Shown: piece after piece, positions 42,348 to 50,545 of the stretch | How the letters are laid out: each line of letters starts with the position of its first letter | How positions within the stretch are numbered: position 1 is the stretch's first letter | DNA from: Flavipsychrobacter sp. | Lineage (GTDB): Bacteria > Bacteroidota > Bacteroidia > Chitinophagales > Chitinophagaceae | Assembly (NCBI GenBank): GCA_016787265.1 | Contig: JAEUVF010000005.1 | Location: 62,001-126,000, forward strand | Reading direction: 5' to 3' | Length of the DNA: 64,000 nt | The notes under the pieces: model-generated | Seen by the model: the letters and a program-made list of their open reading frames with translations, nothing else | Told to the model about the DNA's origin: nothing | Databases searched by the model: none | Translations under genes and position numbers: made by a program

Positions 42348-43343
42348 ATGGAGCAGGAATCTAATTTGTTGCTATATCAATCGGAGGATGGGAAAATCCG
42401 GATCGAAACACGTCTGGAGGGGGAAACGGTTTGGTTGACACAGGCGCAGATGGCCGAACTGTTTCAGAAGGAAAGGTCTGTGATTACTAAACATATAGCC
42501 AACATTTTCGAAGAGGGCGAGCTGGATGCAGATAGCAATGTGCAAAATTTGCACATTGCAAATTCCGACAAGCCGGTTAAGTACTACAACCTGGATGTCA
42601 TCATTTCGGTGGGCTATCGGGTTAAAAGCCAACAGGGCACTCGTTTCCGGCAATGGGCTACAGCCCGACTGCGGGAGTACATTGTAAAGGGCTTCACGAT
42701 GAACGATGAGTTGCTGAAAGAGGGGGGCAGGGGCAATTATTTTGAAGAATTATTGGAACGTATCCGGGATATCCGGTCTTCGGAGAAAGTGTTCTGGAGA
42801 AAGGTGCTGGATATCTATGCCACGAGTATTGACTATGACCCTAAGTCTGAGTTATCACAGACCTTTTTTAAAACAGTGCAGAACAAAATGCATTGGGCTG
42901 CCCATGGGCATACAGCCGCGGAAGTTATTTATCAACGCATTGATGCGGAAAAGCCGAACCTGGGACTTACCCATTTTAAAGGAGCTAAACCCAGCAGGCA
43001 GGAAGTTCAAACGGCGAAAAACTACCTGACGGAAAAGGAATTGAATCTGTTGAACCGGATGGTAACAGCTTATTTGGAGATGGCTGAATTGCAGGCCCTG
43101 AATCGCAAGGCGATGTATATGCAAGACTGGATCAGCCGGTTGGATGATTTTCTACGGATGACGGGCAATGATATATTGGAGCATGCAGGCAGTATCAGTC
43201 ACGAGCAGGCCTTGCAGAAGGCCGCATTGGAATATGATAAATACAGGGAAAAAACAAAGAATGAATTGTCTGCAGTGGAAAAGGATTTCATAAAGTTTAT
43301 GGATACCACCAGTAAGGCACTGAAAAAAGGAAAGCAATCATGA
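42348..43343 (+). CDS. RhuM family protein
   Basis: A 331-residue cytoplasmic protein with the family start (NLLLYQSEDGKIRIETRLEGETVWLTQAQMAELF), then ITKHIANIFEEGEL, YYNLDVIISVGYRVKSQQGTRFRQWA and the C-terminal helical part with FKTVQNKMHWAAHGHTAAE. RhuM-like proteins are often placed within type I restriction operons in many bacteria, where their role is not settled. The start is ATG 42348, three bases after a GTG. Its end overlaps the start of hsdS by four bases, so it is part of the operon. Confidence 0.87.
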   Translation: MEQESNLLLYQSEDGKIRIETRLEGETVWLTQAQMAELFQKERSVITKHIANIFEEGELDADSNVQNLHIANSDKPVKYYNLDVIISVGYRVKSQQGTRFRQWATARLREYIVKGFTMNDELLKEGGRGNYFEELLERIRDIRSSEKVFWRKVLDIYATSIDYDPKSELSQTFFKTVQNKMHWAAHGHTAAEVIYQRIDAEKPNLGLTHFKGAKPSRQEVQTAKNYLTEKELNLLNRMVTAYLEMAELQALNRKAMYMQDWISRLDDFLRMTGNDILEHAGSISHEQALQKAALEYDKYREKTKNELSAVEKDFIKFMDTTSKALKKGKQS

Positions 43344-44656
43344 CACAGCGATATTCAAAATACAAGGATAGCGGCATTGAATGGATTGGGGAGATTCCAG
43401 AGCATTGGGAGGTGAGGAAGTTGAAATTTATTTGCGAAATAAATCGTGATACACTTCCTGAAAACACCAATCCAGGTATTAAAATTGAATATGTAGATAT
43501 AGGGAGCGTATCTTTTATAAATGGGATAGAAAAAACTGAGCATTTTACATTTAAATCAGCACCATCACGGGCTAGGAGGCTTGCAAAAAAAAATGATACA
43601 ATAGTATCAACTGTGAGGACTTATTTAAAAGCAATTGATTTTATTACCGGTGAAAAATCCAATTATGTATACTCTACAGGCTTTGCAATATTAAGTCCTA
43701 GAAAAGAAATAAAACCAAGATATTTAGCTAGTTCTGTTAGGTGTAATTTTTTCACAGGACAAGTGGCTTATAGTTCAAAAGGTATGAGTTATCCAGCAAT
43801 TAACCCAACTGATTTAGGTTGTTTATGGTTACTTCAACCCCCTCTAACCGAACAAGAATCTATCGCCCAATTTTTAGATGAAAAATGCGCCCGGATCGAT
43901 GAAGCTGTTCGGATCAAGGAAAAGCAAATTGACTTACTCAAAGAATACCGGCAAATCGCCATCCACCAGGCTGTTACCAAAGGGTTGAATGATCAAGTGA
44001 AAATGAAAGACTCCGGTATTGAATGGATTGGAGAAATTCCGGAACATTGGGAGGTGATTCCCTTAAATTACATTGGGTTCACACAAAATGGAATAAGCAA
44101 GGGCGGTGAGTATTTTGGCAAGGGCACTCCATTCATTAGCTATAGTGATGTATATAAGAATGAAACTTTACCCCAAAATATAAACGGTTTAGTTGAGGCA
44201 ACTTCGAATGAAATGTTACAATATTCCGTCGAAAAAGGAGATGTTTTTTTTACAAGAACTTCAGAAACAGTTGATGAAATAGGACTTTCATCGGTTGCGC
44301 TAAAAAATTTTGAAAATGCAACATTTGCTGGTTTTTTAATTCGGTTTCGTTTTACTAAGAATATTTATCTACCGGAGTTTTCAAAGTACTATTTTAGAAG
44401 TAAAACTCACCGAACCTTTTTTGTAGGAAAAATGAATCTGGTTATCCGTGCATCTTTAAGCCAAGAACTATTAAAAAAAATGCCGGTCTTAATCCCACCA
44501 CTCTTCGAGCAAAATCAGATCGTCGCACACTTAGAAGCCCTTACCACCAAAACCGATGAGGCCATCCACCTCAAAGAACAACAAATCGAACAACTGAAAC
44601 AATATAAAACTTCCCTTATTGATGAAGTTGTTACAGGAAAAATTAGAGTTTCTTAG
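43340..44656 (+). CDS. hsdS: Type I restriction specificity subunit HsdS
   Basis: A 438-residue protein with two target recognition domains in the usual order. Each half begins with the same block, KDSGIEWIGEIPEHWEV (residues about 9-25 and 223-239), and ends with a conserved coiled segment (TEQESIAQFLDEKCARIDEAV, EQNQIVAHLEALTTKTDEAI). The recognition parts (about 25-165 and 240-370) are far more AT-rich than these conserved flanks, a mark of domain exchange. The product fixes the DNA site for HsdM and HsdR. The last residues are VVTGKIRVS; a second copy of such an ending lies 700 bases downstream (see 45335-45379). Confidence 0.92.
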   Translation: MTQRYSKYKDSGIEWIGEIPEHWEVRKLKFICEINRDTLPENTNPGIKIEYVDIGSVSFINGIEKTEHFTFKSAPSRARRLAKKNDTIVSTVRTYLKAIDFITGEKSNYVYSTGFAILSPRKEIKPRYLASSVRCNFFTGQVAYSSKGMSYPAINPTDLGCLWLLQPPLTEQESIAQFLDEKCARIDEAVRIKEKQIDLLKEYRQIAIHQAVTKGLNDQVKMKDSGIEWIGEIPEHWEVIPLNYIGFTQNGISKGGEYFGKGTPFISYSDVYKNETLPQNINGLVEATSNEMLQYSVEKGDVFFTRTSETVDEIGLSSVALKNFENATFAGFLIRFRFTKNIYLPEFSKYYFRSKTHRTFFVGKMNLVIRASLSQELLKKMPVLIPPLFEQNQIVAHLEALTTKTDEAIHLKEQQIEQLKQYKTSLIDEVVTGKIRVS

Positions 44657-44668
44657 AATTACTATTTT

Positions 44669-45334
44669 ATGAAAGGAAAAGCAGTTTTCTCTAAACATGA
44701 ATCAGAAATGATTATTTCTCTTATAAAGGAAAAGCTGAAATCTGATACAGTTAAACAAAAAGGCATCAGAGCAAAAATTCGAAAACTGGGTTTTTATGCT
44801 TCTGATTTTGGATTGCGCGATGGATATACGGTTGATGATTTTATCCGTGCTGTAAAATTGGTTGAAGGAGGGTCACCAACAGCTATCTCTAAGCCTATCT
44901 TGAAAAATACTACAAACAAATCCAGCCGCCCGAGAGGTTTAAGTGATGAAGCATATATTATTGATTTGTGTGACGAAATATTAGGTATAAAAGCAAGCCG
45001 TCAACATTATTTTGATTTTTTAACCGGTGATACTGGTAGAAAATTACCGGTAGATGCTTTTTATGAAAGACTAAATTTAGTAGTTGAATATTGTGAGAAG
45101 CAACATACGGAAGCAGTAGGATTTTTTGATAAAAGGATAACTGCATCAGGTATGTCAAGGGGTGAACAGAGAAAAAAGTATGATGAACGAAGAAGAGTAT
45201 TACTTCCACAAAACAATATCGTACTTATTGAATTTGACTATTCTGAATTTGGGCATAACAGATCAAAAAGATTACTCCGGAATATTGAAAACGATCAAAT
45301 AATTATTAAAAGTAAATTGAGCCAATTTATTTAA
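44669..45334 (+). CDS. Predicted PD-(D/E)XK nuclease-like protein in the type I RM operon
   Basis: A 221-residue protein inserted between hsdS and hsdR. Residues 1-65 are a small helical domain (KIRKLGFYASDFG, DGYTVDDFIRAVK). Residues about 92-195 look like a DUF559/Vsr-like PD-(D/E)XK fold: Asp129 in LPVDAFYE, NLVVEYCEKQH with Glu140, Glu143 and Lys144, RGEQRKKYDERRR and IVLIEFDYSEF. It is distinctly AT-rich compared with hsdM and hsdR. Such proteins recur in Bacteroidota type I loci, as I recall. A role as an extra nuclease of the system is inference; no active site has been tested. Confidence 0.62.
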   Translation: MKGKAVFSKHESEMIISLIKEKLKSDTVKQKGIRAKIRKLGFYASDFGLRDGYTVDDFIRAVKLVEGGSPTAISKPILKNTTNKSSRPRGLSDEAYIIDLCDEILGIKASRQHYFDFLTGDTGRKLPVDAFYERLNLVVEYCEKQHTEAVGFFDKRITASGMSRGEQRKKYDERRRVLLPQNNIVLIEFDYSEFGHNRSKRLLRNIENDQIIIKSKLSQFI

Positions 45335-45379
45335 TTTATAGATAATGACGTAGTAACCGGAAAAGTGCGCGTGGCCTAA
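45335..45379 (+). pseudogene. Fossil of an older hsdS 3' end
   Basis: Directly after the stop of the PD-(D/E)XK gene, in the same frame, 14 codons read F-I-D-N-D-VVTGKVRVA and then TAA. This is the typical end of an HsdS protein (compare IDEVVTGKIRVS at the end of the present hsdS). Its codons are GC-richer, like those of hsdM and hsdR. It looks like the tail of the original hsdS left behind when the 3' half of hsdS and the neighbouring gene were brought in by recombination. Confidence 0.7.
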
Positions 45380-45392
45380 TAAACCTTATCGT

Positions 45393-48300
45393 ATGCCCTC
45401 ACAGTACAACGAACAAGCTCTCGAATCGCTGATTGAAAAAACACTCACCGGCAAAAGCCTGGAAGAGCTCAAAGCCGAAGGGCTCGATATTCCCGCCTTC
45501 CAGGAATCGCAGGTGCTATACCGTACCGGTCATGGTTACTTCACTGGCAACCCTAAAGTTTTTGATAAAAAATACGCCCTCGATACCGATATGTTCTGGA
45601 CCTTCCTCCAGGATAGTCAGCCTAAAGAACTCGAAAAACTAAAACGCAGTCCCGACTGGCAACTGAAAATCCTGGAACGCTACGATCGCCTGATTAAAAA
45701 ACATGGCCTGCTCCGCCTCCTCAAAAAAGGCCTGGAAGTGGATGATGCCCATCTCACACTGTTTTATGAACTGCCTAGTGCCTCCAGCGCCAATAGCATT
45801 GTAGAGAATTTTGAGAAGAATCGTTTTTCAGTTACCCGACAACTCTGCTACAACCAGAACAACCCCCTGGAAGAAGTGGATATGGTTTTCTTCATCAATG
45901 GGATCCCCGTTGCTACCATGGAACTCAAGAATATCTGGACGGGACAATCTGCCGCAGTTCATGGTATCAGGCAATACATGACTTCACGCAATAGTCACCA
46001 GCCCCTCTTTCAGTTTGGTCGCTGCCTGGTGCATTTCACCGCAGATACGGATGAAGTGTATATGACCACCAAATTGCAGGGCGACGACACATTCTTTCTG
46101 CCTTTCAACAAGGGCGATAATTTCGGTAAAGGCAATCCCGTAAATCCCAATGGCCATAAATCAGCCTACCTCTGGGAAGAAATTCTTAAGCGAGATAGCC
46201 TGGCAAATATTGTCCAGCATTTTGTATTACTGGAAGGGAAAGACAGTGATCCGCTTCCTAAAAAGTACTTCATCTTCCCGCGGTATCACCAGCTCGATGT
46301 GGTGAATAAACTGATCTCTGATACCTATTCTAAAGGAGTAGGACAAAGCTACCTGATTCAACATTCCGCCGGTTCAGGTAAATCCAATTCTATTACCTGG
46401 ACAGCTTTCCGGCTTATTGAAGTAGCCGATCAGGCAGGTAAAAATCTTTTCGATTCAGTGGTTGTTGTCACCGATCGAAAGGTGCTCGATAAACAACTCC
46501 GCGATAATATCAGGAGTTTTTCTGAAATAAAGAATATCATCGCCGCTGCCTATACTTCCGAAGACCTTAAACTGGCGCTGGAAAATGGTAAACGCATTGT
46601 GATTACCACCATCCAGAAATTTCCATATGTAATTAAGGATATCAGTGAAATGGCCGACAAACAGTTTGCTGTTATTATTGATGAGGCGCATAGTAGTCAG
46701 GGTGGTACAGCTGCTGATAATATGAACCAGGTGCTTGGTAAAATAGAGACCAATGAAGAAGGCGAAATCGATGCCCAGGATCTTATCCTAAAGGCAATGA
46801 ACAGTCGCAAGATGCGCAAAAACGCATCCTATTTTGCATTTACGGCAACTCCTAAGAATGCAACGCTTGAACGCTTTGGTGTAAAGCAGCCCGATGGTAG
46901 TTTTAAACCGTTTCACCTGTATTCAATGAAACAGGCCATCGAGGAAGGCTTTATCCTGGATGTACTTGCGAATTATACCACCTATCGCAGTTACTATCAA
47001 TTAGAAAAATCGATTGAGGATAATCCGGAGTTCAATACCAAAAAAGCACAACAGGCTTTAAAAGCCTATGTCGAGCGCGATGAACGTACCATCCAGGCAA
47101 AGGCTGATATCATGTTGGATCATTTTATCCGGCAGGTGTTTGAGAAAAAGAAATTGAAAGGCAAGGGCAAGGCCATGGTTGTTACGCAAAGTATTGAGTC
47201 GGCTATCCGCTACTACCAGGCGTTGCGAAAATTATTGCAGGAGAGAGGCAATCCCTTTGCGATCCTGATTGCTTTTTCGGGTAAGAAAATGCTGGCCGGA
47301 ATCGAATATACAGAAGCTGGCATGAATGGCTTTTCAGATGCTGAAACCAAGGACAAATTTGATGAAGACCAGTACCGGATGCTGGTTGTAGCAAATAAAT
47401 ACCTGACTGGTTTCGACCAACCCAAACTCTGCACCATGTATGTAGATAAAAAGTTGCAGGGGGTTATGTGTGTGCAGGCTTTGTCGCGGTTGAATCGTTC
47501 TGCCCAGAAATTGAATAAGCGTACAGAGGATTTGTTTGTGCTTGATTTTTTCAATGAAAGCAGTGAAATCAAAGCCTCCTTCGATCCGTTCTACACATCA
47601 ACTTCTTTGAATGAAGCAACGGATGTGAATGTATTGCATGATTTGAAAGCTGCCCTGGATGATTCCGGTATTTATGAGCAGGCCGAGGTGGATGAGCTGA
47701 ATAAGCATTTTTTCAAAAAACTCCCGGCCAGCGAGCTGAGTAAAATAATAGATGTGGCAGCGGAAAGATTTAATGCTACGCTGGGGTTGGGAGAGGAGGA
47801 GAAGGCCGATCTCAAAATCAAGGCCAAACATTTTGTAAAAGTATATGGGCAGGTTGCGGCTATTCTGGAATTTGAAAATATCAAATGGGAGAAGCTATTC
47901 TGGTTCCTGAAATTCCTGATACCCAAGATGGTCATCAAAGACAAGGAAAAGGATGCCCTTGACGGACTATTAAATTCCGTGGATCTTTCCACCTATGGCT
48001 TGGAGCGGGTACACCTGAATGAAAAGATTGTACTGGATCCGGCGGAATCGGCTCTCGAGGGAGTGAATTCCAATCCCCGTAGTGCCCATCCGGATGATGA
48101 AAAAGCAGAGCTGGAGAAAATCATTTCCGATTTCAATGAGAAGTGGTTTTCCAACTGGAATGCCACCCCCGATGATAAGCGTCAATTGTATTACACGTTT
48201 ACCGAGCGCATCCAGAGCCACCCGGATTATGAGTCTAAGTATGTCAATAACCCTGATTCCTACACCCGTGATCTGGCTTATAAGAAGATCTTCGACGATG

Positions 48301-48404
48301 TAGCCCTCTCGCTGCGGAAGCTGCACCTGGAGTTCTCCAAGCAGCTCATGGATGAACATTTTAAGCAGGATTTTCGGGCCAGTACGCAGCGGTTTTTGAG
48401 GTAG
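45393..48404 (+). CDS. hsdR: Type I restriction endonuclease subunit HsdR
   Basis: A 1003-residue motor and nuclease subunit. The N-terminal nuclease motif is Asp163 (VDMVFFING) with Glu177-x-Lys179 (TMELKN). The helicase part has Walker A HSAGSGKS (Lys330), DEAH at 430-433, a motif III FTATP and a motif VI QALSRLNR. The C-terminal region (about 700-1003) is helical, as in other HsdR. It cuts unmodified DNA after translocation together with HsdM and HsdS. The start lies 13 bases after the fossil hsdS tail. GC content and codon use are like those of hsdM. Confidence 0.93.
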   Translation: MPSQYNEQALESLIEKTLTGKSLEELKAEGLDIPAFQESQVLYRTGHGYFTGNPKVFDKKYALDTDMFWTFLQDSQPKELEKLKRSPDWQLKILERYDRLIKKHGLLRLLKKGLEVDDAHLTLFYELPSASSANSIVENFEKNRFSVTRQLCYNQNNPLEEVDMVFFINGIPVATMELKNIWTGQSAAVHGIRQYMTSRNSHQPLFQFGRCLVHFTADTDEVYMTTKLQGDDTFFLPFNKGDNFGKGNPVNPNGHKSAYLWEEILKRDSLANIVQHFVLLEGKDSDPLPKKYFIFPRYHQLDVVNKLISDTYSKGVGQSYLIQHSAGSGKSNSITWTAFRLIEVADQAGKNLFDSVVVVTDRKVLDKQLRDNIRSFSEIKNIIAAAYTSEDLKLALENGKRIVITTIQKFPYVIKDISEMADKQFAVIIDEAHSSQGGTAADNMNQVLGKIETNEEGEIDAQDLILKAMNSRKMRKNASYFAFTATPKNATLERFGVKQPDGSFKPFHLYSMKQAIEEGFILDVLANYTTYRSYYQLEKSIEDNPEFNTKKAQQALKAYVERDERTIQAKADIMLDHFIRQVFEKKKLKGKGKAMVVTQSIESAIRYYQALRKLLQERGNPFAILIAFSGKKMLAGIEYTEAGMNGFSDAETKDKFDEDQYRMLVVANKYLTGFDQPKLCTMYVDKKLQGVMCVQALSRLNRSAQKLNKRTEDLFVLDFFNESSEIKASFDPFYTSTSLNEATDVNVLHDLKAALDDSGIYEQAEVDELNKHFFKKLPASELSKIIDVAAERFNATLGLGEEEKADLKIKAKHFVKVYGQVAAILEFENIKWEKLFWFLKFLIPKMVIKDKEKDALDGLLNSVDLSTYGLERVHLNEKIVLDPAESALEGVNSNPRSAHPDDEKAELEKIISDFNEKWFSNWNATPDDKRQLYYTFTERIQSHPDYESKYVNNPDSYTRDLAYKKIFDDVALSLRKLHLEFSKQLMDEHFKQDFRASTQRFLR

Positions 48405-48507
48405 GGATTGAAAATCAATAGGTTATAAGATTAAAATCAGTAATTTAACTTATAAGTGAAATAAATATTAGTTTAACCCGTTAAATTTACGTCCCGTTAA
48501 CTCGAAA

Positions 48508-48999
48508 GTGAAATATAAGTTAGTAAAATTGCAAAGGCTATCTGGTAATGAGGCTTCAATTTACTCTGTTTACCTCGAGCATGAGAACCGTACCTTATTT
48601 GAAAGATTTATTGCTGAAAATCAACCAGCTTACCAACAGGAATTGTGGAATATTATCGGAAGAATTAAATCCATGGGAACAGAAGTTGGTGCAAGGGATC
48701 ACTTTTTTAAGAAAAACGAAGGAAAGCCAGGTGATTTGGTCTGTGCCCTTTATGACGAACCGGATAAATATTTGCGGTTATACTGCATCAGGTTTGGGAG
48801 AACATGTATAATCCTGGGAGGTGGTGGACCAAAGGATGTAGCTGCTTGGCAGGATGATTCAAAACTTGCGGAAGAGGCAAATTGGATGATTACGGTATCA
48901 AATGATATCTATAAAAGAATATTGGAAGGTGATATAAGATGGGTTGATGATGGTTTTGAATTAGAGGGTGATTTAAGCTTCAATCAAGATGAAGAATAA
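48508..48999 (+). CDS. Toxin candidate of a TAC module (RelE/HigB-like)
   Basis: A 163-residue basic/acidic mixed protein. The central part GDLVCALYDEPDKYLRLYCIRFGRTCIILGGGGPK resembles the core of RelE-superfamily (HigB, phage Gp49-like) mRNA interferases: a basic strand, then an ILGGGGPK-type turn. It overlaps the start of an XRE gene by 11 bases, which is the classic order and coupling of HigBA-type systems (toxin first). The N-terminal 60 residues are an extra helical part and the C-terminus is acidic. It lies behind hsdR at the edge of the AT-rich island. Confidence 0.65.
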   Translation: MKYKLVKLQRLSGNEASIYSVYLEHENRTLFERFIAENQPAYQQELWNIIGRIKSMGTEVGARDHFFKKNEGKPGDLVCALYDEPDKYLRLYCIRFGRTCIILGGGGPKDVAAWQDDSKLAEEANWMITVSNDIYKRILEGDIRWVDDGFELEGDLSFNQDEE

Positions 49000-49483
49000 A
49001 AAAAATATGAAAGCAGAAAATTACAACAGTGAGCTGTTGGATTCAATGCTGGATTCAATTTCTCCGGAAGAGCAGCTAACTATTGATCGTAAGATGATGC
49101 TGGCCGCGAAAATCTATGATGCAATGAAAGCGAAAGGCTGGACCCAGACCATATTTGCACGTGAAATGGGTAAGCATCCATCAGAAATTTCTAAGTGGCT
49201 CAGTGGTACTCATACTTTTACGTCTGATACACTTTGGGCTATTGGCGATAAACTAGGGGTTGATCTATTGCCGGTTAAGGTTGTGCAAAAAATTGTAGAT
49301 GTAAAATTTGTACCAATTGTCATTTCGGCACCTCCTGCAGAATATGAATCAGAAAAATTACAAGGTATTTTTAGTGATTTGTCATTCACTGATTATAACA
49401 GTGAGTCTGTTTGGAATAAATATTCAACACAGATAAATCTTAATTCAAAAAATTATTCTTTAATACAACATGCAGATTGCTGA
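48989..49483 (+). CDS. XRE-family antitoxin with C-terminal chaperone-addiction-like tail
   Basis: A 164-residue protein (a second ATG at 49007 would give 158). Residues about 35-95 are a Cro/C1-type helix-turn-helix (GWTQTIFAREMGKHPSEISKWLSGTHTFTSDTLWAIG). Residues 105-164 are an extended, hydrophobic tail (FVPIVISAPPAEYES, then SDLSFTDYN) without a fold that I can name. In toxin-antitoxin-chaperone systems such as HigB1-HigA1-Rv1957, such a tail is the chaperone addiction region bound by a SecB-like partner. The next gene overlaps by 14 bases and codes for a SecB-like protein. Confidence 0.75.
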   Translation: MKNKKNMKAENYNSELLDSMLDSISPEEQLTIDRKMMLAAKIYDAMKAKGWTQTIFAREMGKHPSEISKWLSGTHTFTSDTLWAIGDKLGVDLLPVKVVQKIVDVKFVPIVISAPPAEYESEKLQGIFSDLSFTDYNSESVWNKYSTQINLNSKNYSLIQHADC

Positions 49484-49898
49484 AAACATAAATGTAAGCT
49501 TTTCCATTAAGGGCATTGAAATTGTCCGTTCGGTGCTAAATCAACCACCTCAATCAGGATTAAATTTTGAAGAATTTACATTTAATATAGGGGTAGAGCA
49601 GAAAATTGATGAAACCAACAAAATAATCCTTGTATTTGTAAACACGGATATATTAAGTAAAGGAGTTGATAAATCATTGGCAAGTCTGTCAACGCTATGT
49701 ATATATCATGTGGCAAACTTTGAAGATATTATTAAGAAAGAAGAAGGCAGGCTAGTGTTGCCAGATCATTTTGTTAACCTGCTTTCCTCAATCTCCATTT
49801 CCACCTCAAGAGGAGTAATGTTCACGTTCTTCAGGGGCACATATTTACATAAGGCCATTCTTCCGGTTATTGATCCATTGAATTTAAAGCCACAGTAA
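49470..49898 (+). CDS. SecB-like chaperone of the TAC module
   Basis: A 142-residue protein. The first 90 residues form SecB-type strands (INVSFSIKGIEIV, KIILVFVNTDIL), and the C-terminal part (LPDHFVNLLSSISISTSRGVMFTFFRGTYLHKAILPVIDP) has the long SecB helix followed by the LP-x-x-P ending. It has no signal peptide. Its start overlaps the antitoxin gene by 14 bases, so all three genes are coupled. This is the toxin-antitoxin-chaperone order seen in Mycobacterium tuberculosis. It would shield the antitoxin from degradation when the envelope or phage stress does not draw it away. Confidence 0.68.
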   Translation: MQIAENINVSFSIKGIEIVRSVLNQPPQSGLNFEEFTFNIGVEQKIDETNKIILVFVNTDILSKGVDKSLASLSTLCIYHVANFEDIIKKEEGRLVLPDHFVNLLSSISISTSRGVMFTFFRGTYLHKAILPVIDPLNLKPQ

Positions 49899-49913
49899 TT
49901 CTGATTTATTCCT

Positions 49914-50423
49914 CTAATTAATTGTTTTTCTTTTGAATGTATTTAAGTCATTTATTTTAGCGATTATATGGTACGTTTCTTTTTTCTCAGATTCATAATT
50001 GTTTAAGTGCTCTTTCAAACAACCACTCCAGGAATCAAACTCAGTTGAATGACATCTGAATATGATTACCTTTTCTTGAGAATTCGCTATAAGGAGCTTC
50101 TGAAAATCTTCCAACACTGCTTGTAAATTTCCATCGAGCTCTGATTCAAGAGCAAGTAATGTTTTCTTTATAAAATGCACATTCGGTAAGCTTGAATTAC
50201 CAAATGGCGACTCTTCCACTACAATAAGGTCAAATATGAATTCAGAATCAGCATTTATGATTGAATAATCATGTTCGCCAACTCCATTTGCATAACAAAA
50301 CACATTATTTCCCTCATACTGTTTAGCAAATAATAATTTGATACTTTTTGAAAGATCTTTCCTGGGTTGTTCAGTTTGAACTAGCAATGATAATTCCTTA
50401 TCAATTTTGTTTAAGTCAAGCAT
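49914..50423 (-). CDS. Hypothetical protein, 169 residues
   Basis: I start this gene at the ATG at 50423 (MLDLNKIDKEL); the longer frame from 50555 overlaps the divergent ATPase gene. The product is soluble and helical with a few strands (FCYANGVGEHDYSII, FIFDLIVVEESPFG, KVIIFRCHSTEFDSWSGCL). No domain is recognised. It is AT-rich like the neighbouring TAC genes, convergent with the SecB-like gene at 16 bases distance, and probably marks the right edge of the accessory island. Confidence 0.5.
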   Translation of the reverse strand: MLDLNKIDKELSLLVQTEQPRKDLSKSIKLLFAKQYEGNNVFCYANGVGEHDYSIINADSEFIFDLIVVEESPFGNSSLPNVHFIKKTLLALESELDGNLQAVLEDFQKLLIANSQEKVIIFRCHSTEFDSWSGCLKEHLNNYESEKKETYHIIAKINDLNTFKRKTIN

Positions 50424-50545
50424 TTTATTTTCTTTAAAATAGTTTAAGTTGAAAGATACCCCCTTCCTCTGCAACCTATCTGCAAACCCTCCCTGAAAAT
50501 AGGCTGCAGAGTTCCTATCTATTTTTACCCTATACCTTCCCCGCC

